DNA of 64,000 nucleotides. Origin: Chryseobacterium indicum (GTDB taxonomy: Bacteria > Bacteroidota > Bacteroidia > Flavobacteriales > Weeksellaceae). The notes under the pieces were generated by a model. It was not told the origin of the DNA, searched no databases, and worked only from the letters and a program-made list of their open reading frames with translations. Each line of letters starts with the position of its first letter. The first letter of the stretch is position 1. The position numbers were made by a program, and so were the translations under genes. Shown in pieces: positions 52,866 through 61,721 of this stretch. The stretch covers positions 1,364,001-1,428,000 of the forward strand of contig NZ_JACSGT010000001.1 in NCBI RefSeq assembly GCF_021504595.1, read 5' to 3'.

Positions 52866-53951
52866 ATGAAAACTAAATTTGCCTTAATGACTGCTCTTTT
52901 TGCTTTTTCCTACGCCTTTTCACAGGAAGTAAGACCGGAATTAAGAAGCTATTCTAAAAAAGTGGACAGCATTGTAGTATCAGAAAAGTCTAAAATGAAT
53001 CTGGAGCTGGATGATCTGGATAAAAACTACAGAGAAAACAAAATAAGCGCTGATGAAAAGCAGAAGCAGAGAACAGAAATCGCGATGAAATACGAAGAAA
53101 TCATCAACGAAAAAATAAACAGCCAGAAAGAAGAGCTGGAAAATGCAACCAAAGGCATTGTAAAAGATGTTGTGATGGGAAGATCCGGAAAACATTCTAT
53201 TGAACTTTTAGCTCAAAATAATGCACTTCTCACACTGAATACCTCCGGTAATAAAACAAAAAAAGACCTTTTACGCACAACAGATTTTAACATTGGTTTC
53301 GGTTTCATGAATCTTACAAAATCATCCTCTTCCCTTGCAATAGGCAATAAAGAATCCGGAATACGAGTAGGAAATTCCATGTCTTCACAAATGGAATTGA
53401 GAATGACGAGACAGATCGGCTCTTTGGTTTCTCCGGTATTTTACCGTATCGGTCTGGGATATCGGTCAGATTCTTTTTCACCGAAAAAAACAACAATTTT
53501 CACTCAGGATAAAAATGAAATCTCTATTTCGGATTTTAATACTTTCGCCGAAGGAAATTTAAAAAAATCATATCTCAAAAATCACTATTTTCTGGTTCCG
53601 ATTGATTTTGTATTTGTCTTAAATCCTAAATATACTGTAGAAAACAATGAAAAAATGCTGGATAATTCCAAAGGAAATTTCAGAATCAGTGCAGGAGTTT
53701 ATGGAGGCATAAGATTTCTTACCCAAAACTATATCATTTACAAGAATGAAGAGAACAACCGCGTAAAATACAGGGAAAATATTCCAGACGCTGTTAATGC
53801 TTTTCTTTTTGGGGGTAAATTGTCTTTGGGATATGGTCCGTTTAATATTTTTGTGAAAAAAGATTTCACACCCATATTCAACGATCAGGCAAAAATTAAT
53901 AACAAATATGGCGTTCAGATAGGATTGGAGCTGTTATATGTCAATTTTTAA
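52866..53951 (+). CDS. Probable outer-membrane protein with coiled-coil N-terminus
   Basis: 361 residues. Signal peptide MKTKFALMTALFAFSYAFSQ, then a strongly charged helical segment (about 30-95, MNLELDDLDKNYRENK and AMKYEEIINEKINSQKEELE). A beta-strand-rich remainder includes FNIGFGFMNL, FYRIGLGYRSDSF and ISAGVYGGIRFL, with a final aromatic residue (LELLYVNF), as in outer-membrane barrels. It ends the sigma/anti-sigma transcript group and may be the envelope component this module watches or controls. No known family. Confidence 0.7.
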   Translation: MKTKFALMTALFAFSYAFSQEVRPELRSYSKKVDSIVVSEKSKMNLELDDLDKNYRENKISADEKQKQRTEIAMKYEEIINEKINSQKEELENATKGIVKDVVMGRSGKHSIELLAQNNALLTLNTSGNKTKKDLLRTTDFNIGFGFMNLTKSSSSLAIGNKESGIRVGNSMSSQMELRMTRQIGSLVSPVFYRIGLGYRSDSFSPKKTTIFTQDKNEISISDFNTFAEGNLKKSYLKNHYFLVPIDFVFVLNPKYTVENNEKMLDNSKGNFRISAGVYGGIRFLTQNYIIYKNEENNRVKYRENIPDAVNAFLFGGKLSLGYGPFNIFVKKDFTPIFNDQAKINNKYGVQIGLELLYVNF

Positions 53952-53970
53952 TATGAATCTGCATTATAGA

Positions 53971-54001
53971 AAAACACACTTTTTGAAGTGTGTTTTTTTT
54001 T
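53971..54001 (+). terminator. Terminator after the ECF module
   Basis: 11-bp perfect stem AAAACACACTT with AAGTGTGTTTT, 4-base loop, long T run. Confidence 0.94.
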
Positions 54002-54023
54002 GTATTTTGGCACTTTAAGAAAT

Positions 54024-54413
54024 ATGAAAAATATTCAGTTATTAGGATTGGTATTGGTGGTTGCAGGAAGTTTTCTGCCGCTCGTTCACGTTCCCATCAT
54101 CGGAAACTGGAACTATTGGAAGCTCGATCATTCTCTGGCAATAATCTGCTGGATTCTTTCTGCAGGAGCACTTTTTGGTATTGCAAACAATAATACAAAA
54201 GTTTCTAAAATTTTTGGTATTCTTCTGGTTGTTCTGTTCGTTTTTACGCTTATTGCCGTAAAACTTCAGGCTTCAGATTATTTCAGCTTTATGCCTTTTA
54301 AATCATGGCAGGATAAACTGGCAGGAATTGTAAAATTGAAATGGGGCTGGATCTTAGAATTTTTAGGAGCATTTATCATCATTTTAGTTAAAAATAATAA
54401 AGTAAAAGCATAA
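54024..54413 (+). CDS. Small integral membrane protein, unknown
   Basis: 129 residues from ATG 54024. A TTG at 53988 would start inside the terminator hairpin and is rejected. Four hydrophobic helices are evident (LLGLVLVVAGSFLPLVHVPI, SLAIICWILSAGALFGIA, IFGILLVVLFVFTLIAVKL, WILEFLGAFIIILV), with GNWNYWKLDHS between the first two. No family recognised. It is followed after 6 bp by a small secreted protein gene. Confidence 0.72.
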   Translation: MKNIQLLGLVLVVAGSFLPLVHVPIIGNWNYWKLDHSLAIICWILSAGALFGIANNNTKVSKIFGILLVVLFVFTLIAVKLQASDYFSFMPFKSWQDKLAGIVKLKWGWILEFLGAFIIILVKNNKVKA

Positions 54414-54419
54414 TCACGT

Positions 54420-54851
54420 ATGAATTTTTTGAAAATATTTTCGATCGGAGTATTTTTTCTGGGTGCATCGTACGCGAATGCACAGTCTCAGGAAACGGTA
54501 AAAAAGAAACCTGTAGATAACCCTCCAAAATGTACTAATATTAAGGAAGGTAAGTTTTACAGGATGAATTATCCGCCCAATCTTTGGTATATGACCATAA
54601 AAGATAATATACAGACCGAATATTATAACGACGGTAAAGATTTTATAAAACTAACCATGGTTTTTGTGGGCGATTGCGAGTATAAATTAATTGCTGTTGA
54701 AAAAACCGAAAAAGAAAATCCTATTAAAGTAGGAGATATATTCACTAATAAAGTTATTGCCACGCAGGACAATTACATAAAAATTCAGTCAAAATTCGAA
54801 AATGACACTTATAATTTTGTACTGATGAAAGCAAAAGAGAACAAAAAATAA
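54420..54851 (+). CDS. Small secreted protein, unknown
   Basis: 143 residues. Signal peptide MNFLKIFSIGVFFLGASYANAQ, then a compact domain with KCTNIKEGKFYRMNYPPN, LTMVFVGDCEYKLIAVEK and IKIQSKFENDTYNFVLMKAK. The two cysteines (in KCTNIK and GDCEY) may form a disulfide. The pattern resembles short periplasmic DNA-J-independent domains seen in many flavobacteria, but I cannot name the family. Probably co-transcribed with the membrane protein before it. Confidence 0.7.
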   Translation: MNFLKIFSIGVFFLGASYANAQSQETVKKKPVDNPPKCTNIKEGKFYRMNYPPNLWYMTIKDNIQTEYYNDGKDFIKLTMVFVGDCEYKLIAVEKTEKENPIKVGDIFTNKVIATQDNYIKIQSKFENDTYNFVLMKAKENKK

Positions 54852-54905
54852 ACAGAAAATTATAAGATTCGGTTTAAACTAAACGTAAAAAATAGAATTA
54901 TAAAA

Positions 54906-56087
54906 ATGAAAGAAGTATTCATCGTTTCCGCAGTAAGAACTCCGATGGGAAGTTTTTTAGGAAGTTTATCTGCTGTTCCTGCAACGAAGCTGGGAGCTGT
55001 TGCTGTAAAAGGAGCATTAGAAAAAATCGGCCTTGATCCGAAACAGGTTCAGGAAATCTACATGGGGAACGTTTTACAGGCGGGAGAAGGACAGGCTCCG
55101 GCTCGTCAGGTAGCTTTAGGAGCAGGGCTTTCAAACGAAACGCCTTCTACTACGGTAAATAAAGTTTGTGCATCCGGAATGAAAGCGGTTTCTATAGCTG
55201 CACAGGCAATTAAAGCAGGAGATGCAGACGTAATTGTTGCAGGAGGTATGGAAAATATGTCCTCAGTTCCACATTACTACAACGCGAGAAATGCAACAAA
55301 ATTAGGCGATGTAAAAATGCAGGACGGAATGGTTCTGGACGGACTTACAGACGTTTACAACAAAGTTCATATGGGAGTTTGTGCAGAAAAATGTGCAGCT
55401 GACTACAGTATTTCAAGAGAGGAGCAGGATAATTTTGCCATCGAATCTTATAAAAGAGCAGCAAAAGCATGGTCGGAAGGTAAATTTGCTGATGAGGTTG
55501 TTCCTGTGGAAATTCCTCAGAGAAAAGGAGATCCGATTATTTTTGCAGAAGATGAAGAATATAAAGCGGTAAATTTTGACAGAATTCCTACACTTCCTAC
55601 AGTGTTTAAAAAAGAAGAAGGAACAGTAACGGCAGCAAACGCTTCTACACTCAATGACGGAGCCTCTGCTTTGATCCTTGTTTCTAAAGAAAAAATGGAG
55701 GAATTGGGACTTAAGCCTTTGGCGAGAATCGTTTCTTATGCAGATGCAGCTCAGGCTCCTGAAGATTTTACAACAGCACCTTCAAAAGCTTTACCCATTG
55801 CCCTTAAAAAAGCAGGTTTAGAGCTTACAGACATTGATTTCTTCGAATTCAACGAAGCTTTTTCTGTAGTAGGTCTGGCGAACAATAAAATTTTAGGACT
55901 GGATGCTTCTAAAGTAAACGTAAACGGTGGAGCTGTGGCTATTGGTCACCCTCTTGGAAGTTCAGGATCAAGAATCATTGTAACTTTAATTAACGTTTTG
56001 AAACAGAATAACGGTAAATACGGTGCAGCAGCAATCTGTAACGGAGGAGGCGGAGCTTCTGCAATCGTTATTGAAAATATGCAGTAA
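54906..56087 (+). CDS. Acetyl-CoA C-acyltransferase (thiolase)
   Basis: 393 residues, the usual thiolase length. Nucleophile C88 is in NKVCASGMKAV, the catalytic His in GGAVAIGHPLGSSG (near 349) and the second Cys in AAICNGGGGAS (near 378). EFNEAFSVV is the fourth signature. It condenses two acetyl-CoA or cleaves 3-ketoacyl-CoA. Being 393 residues and of the biosynthetic AtoB-like type, it could feed the mevalonate pathway whose kinase lies 2.4 kb away. It could equally serve fatty-acid or amino-acid degradation together with EtfAB. Confidence 0.95.
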   Translation: MKEVFIVSAVRTPMGSFLGSLSAVPATKLGAVAVKGALEKIGLDPKQVQEIYMGNVLQAGEGQAPARQVALGAGLSNETPSTTVNKVCASGMKAVSIAAQAIKAGDADVIVAGGMENMSSVPHYYNARNATKLGDVKMQDGMVLDGLTDVYNKVHMGVCAEKCAADYSISREEQDNFAIESYKRAAKAWSEGKFADEVVPVEIPQRKGDPIIFAEDEEYKAVNFDRIPTLPTVFKKEEGTVTAANASTLNDGASALILVSKEKMEELGLKPLARIVSYADAAQAPEDFTTAPSKALPIALKKAGLELTDIDFFEFNEAFSVVGLANNKILGLDASKVNVNGGAVAIGHPLGSSGSRIIVTLINVLKQNNGKYGAAAICNGGGGASAIVIENMQ

Positions 56088-56108
56088 TCATTAGATTGAT
56101 ACATTCAG

Positions 56109-56139
56109 AATCCGGAAGTTTTACTTTCGGATTTTTTTT
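56109..56139 (+). terminator. Thiolase terminator
   Basis: AATCCG..AAG hairpin with CTT..CGGATT and eight T. The T run ends exactly at the first base of repeat copy B. Confidence 0.88.
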
Positions 56140-56245
56140 GGAGCTTTTTCCCGCTTTCCGCACTCGCTATTTCGGGTTTCGGCGGCGGCTCCGCCGCCGC
56201 CGAAACCCGAAATGAGCTCAGACAAATGCTGCAATCGGGGCTAAA
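56140..56245 (+). repeat. Dispersed hairpin element, copy B
   Basis: Left end GGAGCTTTTTCCCGC with CTTTCCGCACTCGCTATTT, then a perfect 21-bp GC-rich stem (56169-56189 with 56193-56213) around the loop TCC. The right end GAGCTCAGACAAATGCTGCA follows, then ATCGGGGCTAAA. The ends can pair (AGC-n5-CCCG with CGGGGCT). The rest of the 431-bp gap to 56518 is AT-rich and holds only the next promoter. Confidence 0.87.
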
Positions 56246-56488
56246 ATTCCAGGCATCCATGGAAATTATCGGTAAAAATCATTTTGAAAGGTTAAAAAAC
56301 TTTTAAAAATCAAAAGCAATCAAAAAAAACAATATCTAATTGAAATAAGATAATTTTTCTCCTGAAAAATATTCTCTTCGGGCAAGAAATATTTATACTG
56401 AAGCCATATTTTAAATAGCACAATTTTAACGGAATAATAAAATTTTCTCCAAACCAAATAAAAAGCTCCGAATATTCAGCGGTTTTGC

Positions 56489-56496
56489 TATTTTTG
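56489..56496 (+). promoter_or_regulatory. Candidate -7 box of the UMF1 gene
   Basis: TATTTTTG, 22 bp before the start at 56519. No clear TTTG at the -33 position. Confidence 0.5.
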
Positions 56497-56518
56497 TGTT
56501 TATTAATAATTATTTGAA

Positions 56519-58048
56519 ATGTCTGAAATTGAGAATCTGCAAACTCAAAACATAAAGAATAATCCAAAGATCATGAAAGCCTGGGCGGTTTATGACTGGG
56601 CAAACTCCGTTTATTCTTTGGTAATTACTTCTACTATTTTCCCTATTTACTATTCCATTCTTACCACAGCGTACGAAAAAAAGGAATACGTGGCGGAAAC
56701 AAAATCATGGATCGATGTTCCTGTAAGACATATGATTAAGATTTTTGGAGAAGAATATCAACCCGATGCGGTCTATGGATATTCTTTAACGATTTCCTTT
56801 TTCATAGTAGTTCTATTGTCTCCGTTTTTATCCTCTTTAGCAGATACAATAGGAAACAAAAAATCCTTCCTGCAGTTCTTCTGCTATTTAGGAGCTACAT
56901 CTTGTATGGGATTGGCAATGTTTACCGGAATGCACAACGTATTCTTAGGATTACTCTTCAGCATTACTGCAAGTGTCGGATTTTGGGGAAGTCTGGTATT
57001 CTATAATTCCTTTTTACCGGATATTGCCACCAGAGACAAACAGGATGCACTTTCAGCAAAAGGATATGTTTACGGATATATAGGTTCCGTAGTTTTGGTA
57101 ATAATCTGTTTACTTTTAATTCAGGTTCTTGCAAAAGGAGCTGCACAACAGTTGCTTTTCACAAGAATCAGCTTTTTACTAACCGGAGCTTGGTGGTTCG
57201 GTTTTTCTCAGTATACCTTCAAGCATCTGCCTCAGTTTGGTGATGTGAAAGAAAAACTTCCGAAAGATTTAGTCCTTTTAAACTATAAAAACATCTTCAA
57301 AAGACATAAAGAACAGGGTGGTTTCTTCGAAGTCTTAAAAGATAACTTAAGCTTCTATAAAGATATCGCCAAAGAAAGCTTTCATGAATTATTCAAAGTA
57401 GGAAAAGATCTGTTCAAAGACAGAAACCTGAAATATTTCCTTTCCAGCTTCTTTTTTTACAGCGTGGGAATGCAGACTATTTTCCTGATGGCAACACTTT
57501 TCGGGAAAAGCGAAATCAATCTTCCTCAGGATAAACTCATCGGAACACTTTTGGTCATTCAGATTGAAGCCATCATCGGAGCCGTAATTTTCTCAAGATT
57601 ATCAAGAAAAATAGGAAACAAAAACGTAATTACCATTGCTATTATTCTTTGGATCGTTGCCTGTATCTGGGCATATTTCCTTAACAAAGAAAATCCGACA
57701 GTAGAATATCAGTTTTATGGAGTGGCTGCAGTGGTAGGTTTGGTAATGGGAGGTCTTCAGGCAATGTCCAGATCCACTTATTCCAAGCTGTTGCCGGAAA
57801 ACTCAATGGAGAACACAACATTTTTCAGTTTTTATGATGTATTGGAAAAAATTGCCATCATTGTAGGAACATTTGTTTTTGCCTTATTTATCGATAAATA
57901 CGATTCTTTAAGAGCCATTTTCGCTAAAATTGATGTCATGCTGCCTTCCGCTTCAGGAATGAGATTTGCCGCGTTTTCAATGGCACTATTTTTCTTTGTA
58001 GGATTAATATTGATACGATTCTTAAAGCTGAATACCCAGAAAAAATAG
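56519..58048 (+). CDS. UMF1/Atg22-type MFS transporter
   Basis: 509 residues with about 12 helices. MKAWAVYDWANSVYSLVITS near the N-terminus is the UMF1 (Atg22-like) signature, and LSPFLSSLADTIGNKKSFLQ and GGLQAMSRSTYSKLLPE match the family loops. In yeast Atg22 exports amino acids from the vacuole; bacterial substrates are not known. An extended loop of about 75 residues (residues 240-315) lies between the two halves. Single gene with its own promoter box and terminator. Confidence 0.9.
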   Translation: MSEIENLQTQNIKNNPKIMKAWAVYDWANSVYSLVITSTIFPIYYSILTTAYEKKEYVAETKSWIDVPVRHMIKIFGEEYQPDAVYGYSLTISFFIVVLLSPFLSSLADTIGNKKSFLQFFCYLGATSCMGLAMFTGMHNVFLGLLFSITASVGFWGSLVFYNSFLPDIATRDKQDALSAKGYVYGYIGSVVLVIICLLLIQVLAKGAAQQLLFTRISFLLTGAWWFGFSQYTFKHLPQFGDVKEKLPKDLVLLNYKNIFKRHKEQGGFFEVLKDNLSFYKDIAKESFHELFKVGKDLFKDRNLKYFLSSFFFYSVGMQTIFLMATLFGKSEINLPQDKLIGTLLVIQIEAIIGAVIFSRLSRKIGNKNVITIAIILWIVACIWAYFLNKENPTVEYQFYGVAAVVGLVMGGLQAMSRSTYSKLLPENSMENTTFFSFYDVLEKIAIIVGTFVFALFIDKYDSLRAIFAKIDVMLPSASGMRFAAFSMALFFFVGLILIRFLKLNTQKK

Positions 58049-58510
58049 TTAAATCATACTACAACAAATTAAGGCGCTTTATAGCGTCTTTTTTATTTAT
58101 TTGATTTTAAATTAACATGAGTTCCACGTAAAAACAATACAAAAATAGCAATGAGCTTTAGTCAAAACTTATATTCAATTTTTATTAAAGTTAATTTTGA
58201 TCTGAAAACTTTACATAGGGCTGAAGAATAACGCTATTAATGAAATGTAGCCGTTTGATTATCAATTTATTTTAATCTTCTTATATCGACTCACGATAAA
58301 TTACATTCCTTATTATTTCTTTTTAATAGAAAACCATATAAACCTTAATTTTCAGGCTTTTTTTGTAAATTTATATCAATGTAATTCTGATTTTAGATTT
58401 AATTAAAATTTTAAGAATATTTTGCTGTTAAAATTTGTTAGAATTCGGCGCGGGATTTGCTTATATTCATCAGAATAGTATTAAATTCGCAGAAAAATTT
58501 ATTTAAATAA
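58049..58510. other. 462-bp AT-rich spacer
   Basis: After the terminator at 58071-58096 I see no gene, no repeat shared with the rest of the window and no convincing promoter for the GHMP kinase gene. Confidence 0.55.
58071..58096 (+). terminator. UMF1 gene terminator
   Basis: AAGGCGCT with AGCGTCTT (one G-T pair), 4-base loop, T run. Confidence 0.85.
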
Positions 58511-59437
58511 ATGACAAACCCATTATTTTACGCAAAAATTCTTTTGTTCGGAGAATACGGAATCATAGAAGATTCCCAAGGTTTGACATTACCTTATAGC
58601 TTCTATAAAGGTACCCTCAAGTTCTCTTCACTGGATTCCGAATTTGAAAAAAAATCCAACGATCATCTTAAAAAATACGCAGATTATTTGCAGAATTTAG
58701 CACTTCCTGAAACTTTTGAGCTTAATGTTTCAAAGTTTAAAGAAGAAATTTCTGAAGGATTATTCTTCGACAGCAATATTCCTCAGGGATATGGAGTAGG
58801 AAGTTCCGGTGCTTTGGTTGCCGCAATTTTCGAAAGATATTCTGTTTCCAAGCATGAGCCTGAAAATATTTCAAAAGACGAACTGAAAAGTCTTCGAACA
58901 GTTTTTGGCTTAATGGAAAGCTATTTCCACGGAAAAAGCTCAGGAATTGATCCTCTTATCTGCTACATGAATCTTCCTATTCTTATCGAAAGCAAAGAAA
59001 GTGTAGATAAAGTTGCCATTCCGGAAAGCGAAGCCGGAAAAGGGGCAATATTTTTAATCGACTCCGGAATGACTGGCGAAACAGGACCAATGGTTCAGAT
59101 TTTCTTTGAAAAAATGAAGACCGAAGGTTTCAGAAAAACCCTGAAAGAAGAATTTATCCGTTACAACAATGCTTGTATTGATGCATTCCTTAAAAAAGAC
59201 ATGAACCCGTTTTTCAGAAATCTGAAAAAACTTTCTCACTGGGCATATGAACATTTCCGTCCCATGATTCCTGAAAGTTTATTTAATGTCTGGAAAAAAG
59301 GTCTGGACTCCAATGCATATTATTTAAAACTCTGCGGAAGCGGCGGAGGTGGTTATATTTTAGGTTTCACCAAAGATTACGAAAAAGCAGAAAAAATGCT
59401 TGATGGCTTCCATAAAGAAGTGATTTACAGATTCTAA
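58511..59437 (+). CDS. GHMP kinase, probably mevalonate kinase
   Basis: 308 residues. GHMP motif 1 is AKILLFGEYGIIEDSQ (residues 8-23), motif 2 (ATP loop) is PQGYGVGSSGALVAA (91-104) and motif 3 is LCGSGGGGYILGF. HGKSSGIDPLICYMN matches the catalytic aspartate region of mevalonate kinases. It would phosphorylate mevalonate on the way to isopentenyl diphosphate; several Weeksellaceae are known to use the mevalonate route. The UbiA-type prenyltransferase gene follows after 12 bp, joining isoprenoid supply and use in one transcript. Confidence 0.82.
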   Translation: MTNPLFYAKILLFGEYGIIEDSQGLTLPYSFYKGTLKFSSLDSEFEKKSNDHLKKYADYLQNLALPETFELNVSKFKEEISEGLFFDSNIPQGYGVGSSGALVAAIFERYSVSKHEPENISKDELKSLRTVFGLMESYFHGKSSGIDPLICYMNLPILIESKESVDKVAIPESEAGKGAIFLIDSGMTGETGPMVQIFFEKMKTEGFRKTLKEEFIRYNNACIDAFLKKDMNPFFRNLKKLSHWAYEHFRPMIPESLFNVWKKGLDSNAYYLKLCGSGGGGYILGFTKDYEKAEKMLDGFHKEVIYRF

Positions 59438-59449
59438 AAATTGTTGTGA

Positions 59450-60379
59450 ATGAATTCTGAAAAAGAAACTTTCCAACAGAGAAATTATATTCAAAAATCT
59501 TTTTTTTACAGATTTTCACAATTTGTGGGCTTTCTTTTGGGGGCTCGCTTTTTTGTTGCCGTTCTGCTGATTTTTGCCCTCTATGTTTCCACATTTTTCC
59601 TCTTTAATCAGGATGAAAATTTCAGAAAATTCGTATTCGATTTTAAAGTTCACGGAATTATTTTCTGTACGGTTCTTACGATTCTTGCCGGAGGAATCAT
59701 CAATCAGTTTTACGATTTCGAAAAAGATCATGTTGTAAAGCCCTTCAGAACGAGAATTCAGAGCTTCATTAAGCAGAAATATTTTCTCTATGCTTACCTC
59801 GTTTTAAGCTTAATTTCTTTGGGAGTTGCCTGGATGATTTCACATAATGTTTTTGCATTTTTTGTAGTTTATCAGTTCTTTATGTGGTTTTACAGCCATA
59901 AACTCAGCCGGATTTTAGTATTAAACAATCTCACTTTTGTAAGCCTTACGTTGTATCCCTTTTTCGGAATGATGGTGTATTATGAAACCTTTTCGAAGAA
60001 AGTTTTACTCATGGCGGTTTTTCTTTTTCTGATTCTTTTATGCATTGATATTGTAAAAGATACTTTAACAAAAAGCGTTGATAAAGCGTTTGGATACACA
60101 ACAATTCCCAATTATTTTAAAAGCAGGAATACCAAAACAATTATCGTTTCTCTGCTCATCATTACCATGGCAGTATCCATGAAGTTGATCATGAAAACAG
60201 GAATTGCAGGATTCATGGCGTATTATTTTACTGCCGGATTATTTATTTTCATCCTTTGTGTTTACCTTATTTTAAATCATACAAGAAAAAGCAATTTCGT
60301 CACGCTTAATATTCTCAGAATTTGGGTTTTTATTGGGATAATCGCAATGCTTCTCAACGGACTGGAAGGCAAATTATAA
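59450..60379 (+). CDS. UbiA family prenyltransferase
   Basis: 309 residues with about eight to nine membrane helices. The first aspartate-rich motif is N85-QFYD89-FEKD93, and the second is DIVKDTLTKSVDKAFGYTT. These bind the diphosphate of an allylic prenyl donor through Mg2+. Flavobacterial homologs are often labelled geranylgeranylglycerol-phosphate geranylgeranyltransferase, but quinone or other acceptors are equally possible. The 12-bp gap to the GHMP kinase suggests shared expression. Confidence 0.87.
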   Translation: MNSEKETFQQRNYIQKSFFYRFSQFVGFLLGARFFVAVLLIFALYVSTFFLFNQDENFRKFVFDFKVHGIIFCTVLTILAGGIINQFYDFEKDHVVKPFRTRIQSFIKQKYFLYAYLVLSLISLGVAWMISHNVFAFFVVYQFFMWFYSHKLSRILVLNNLTFVSLTLYPFFGMMVYYETFSKKVLLMAVFLFLILLCIDIVKDTLTKSVDKAFGYTTIPNYFKSRNTKTIIVSLLIITMAVSMKLIMKTGIAGFMAYYFTAGLFIFILCVYLILNHTRKSNFVTLNILRIWVFIGIIAMLLNGLEGKL

Positions 60380-60411
60380 AAAATTTTCTTTATAAAACCT
60401 GATCCTTTTCT

Positions 60412-60419
60412 TACCTTTG
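60412..60419 (+). promoter_or_regulatory. Candidate -7 box of the proline dehydrogenase gene
   Basis: TACCTTTG, 25 bp before the start at 60445. No recognisable -33 box. Confidence 0.5.
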
Positions 60420-60444
60420 CAGAACCTTAAATTAATAAAAAGTA

Positions 60445-61617
60445 ATGCCCATTTTTAACGATACTAAAGTCGCATTTGCGGATAAATCCGATGCACAGTT
60501 AAGAAAAGCGTATTGGATGTTCAAAATGATTGAGCTGCCTTCCCTTACAAAAATTGGAACTTCCGTTCTTAATTTCACCGTTCATAATAGTTTTCCTTTC
60601 GTTACCGGAATTGTAAAAAACACTTTGTTTGAGCAGTTTTGCGGAGGAGAAACCCGTGAAGAAAGTATGAAAGTAGTGAAACAGCTTTTCAGAAGAGGAG
60701 TCGGAAGTATTTTCGATTATTCCATTGAAGGCAAAGAAGACGAAGAAACTTTTGATGCGGTTTGCAAAGAGATCAAAGATATCGTAAGATTTTCTGTAGG
60801 AAATCCGGCAATTCCTTTTATCGTTTTTAAACCTACAGCCTTCGGAAGAATTGATCTGTATGAAGCTGTCGGGAAAAATTCGGAACTGACAACAAGCCAG
60901 AAAGAAGAATGGGAAAGAGTAGTAAAAAGGTTTGATGAAGTCTGTAAACTTTGCCATGAACACGACAAAAAAGTAATGGTAGATGCTGAAGAAACCTGGA
61001 TGCAGGATGCAGCAGACCATCTTTGCGAAGAGATGATGGAGAAATACAATCAGGAAAAGCCGATTGTCTGGAATACCATTCAGATGTACAGAACCGGAAG
61101 ACTGGAATATATGGAGTCGCATCTTCAGCGCGCGCGAGAAAAAGGTTATTTTATCGGGTATAAGATCGTTCGTGGAGCCTATATGGAAAAAGAAAGAGCA
61201 AGAGCCGCAGAAAAAGGCTATGCAGATCCTATTCAGCCGACAAAAGATGCTTCCGACAAAAATTACAATGCAGGAATTGATTTCGTTATGAATCATTTAG
61301 ATAAAGTTTCCGCATTTTTCGGAACCCACAATGAAATTTCTTCAGAGCTTGTCATGGATAAAATGAAAACGAAAGGACTGGAAAACGGAAATCCTCATAT
61401 CTATTTCGGGCAGCTTTACGGGATGAGCGACAATATTACGTTCTATCTGTCAAATAAAGGCTATAATGCGGCAAAATACCTTCCTTACGGACCTGTAAAA
61501 GACGTTGTGCCATATCTTACCAGAAGAGCGCAGGAGAATACTTCCGTTGCAGGACAAACCGGTCGAGAGCTGGGGCTGATTAAAAAAGAACTGGAAAGAA
61601 GAAAAGCAAGCAGATAA
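60445..61617 (+). CDS. Proline dehydrogenase (monofunctional)
   Basis: 390 residues. The FAD-dependent TIM-barrel shows VMVDAEETWMQDAAD, QMYRTGRLEYMESHLQRA, GYKIVRGAYMEKER, and FGTHNEISS. The substrate-binding ending is YLTRRAQENTSVAGQ. It oxidises proline to pyrroline-5-carboxylate and passes electrons to quinone. The length and absence of an aldehyde dehydrogenase half show that it is the PRODH-only type, as in Bacteroidetes. The P5C dehydrogenase gene is not nearby. Confidence 0.95.
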   Translation: MPIFNDTKVAFADKSDAQLRKAYWMFKMIELPSLTKIGTSVLNFTVHNSFPFVTGIVKNTLFEQFCGGETREESMKVVKQLFRRGVGSIFDYSIEGKEDEETFDAVCKEIKDIVRFSVGNPAIPFIVFKPTAFGRIDLYEAVGKNSELTTSQKEEWERVVKRFDEVCKLCHEHDKKVMVDAEETWMQDAADHLCEEMMEKYNQEKPIVWNTIQMYRTGRLEYMESHLQRAREKGYFIGYKIVRGAYMEKERARAAEKGYADPIQPTKDASDKNYNAGIDFVMNHLDKVSAFFGTHNEISSELVMDKMKTKGLENGNPHIYFGQLYGMSDNITFYLSNKGYNAAKYLPYGPVKDVVPYLTRRAQENTSVAGQTGRELGLIKKELERRKASR

Positions 61618-61636
61618 ATTCTGAAAATAAATGCTA

Positions 61637-61666
61637 AGCCTCACAAAATATTGTGAGGTTTTTTTA
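61637..61666 (+). terminator. Proline dehydrogenase terminator
   Basis: CCTCACAA with TTGTGAGG, 4-base loop, seven T. Confidence 0.9.
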
Positions 61667-61721
61667 TGATCAAAATATAAATTGGTTAAAATTTTTGAAA
61701 ATGAAAAGTTTAAAAGGTCAT

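Noticed and set aside
53988..54023. Upstream TTG start for the small membrane protein
   Set aside because: The codon sits inside the terminator hairpin of the previous gene, and ATG 54024 gives a clean membrane protein.
60499..61296. A 265-codon open frame antisense to proline dehydrogenase
   Set aside because: It lies wholly inside a well-conserved enzyme gene. Its translation is rich in F, I, S and C, as expected for the reverse strand of an AT-rich gene.
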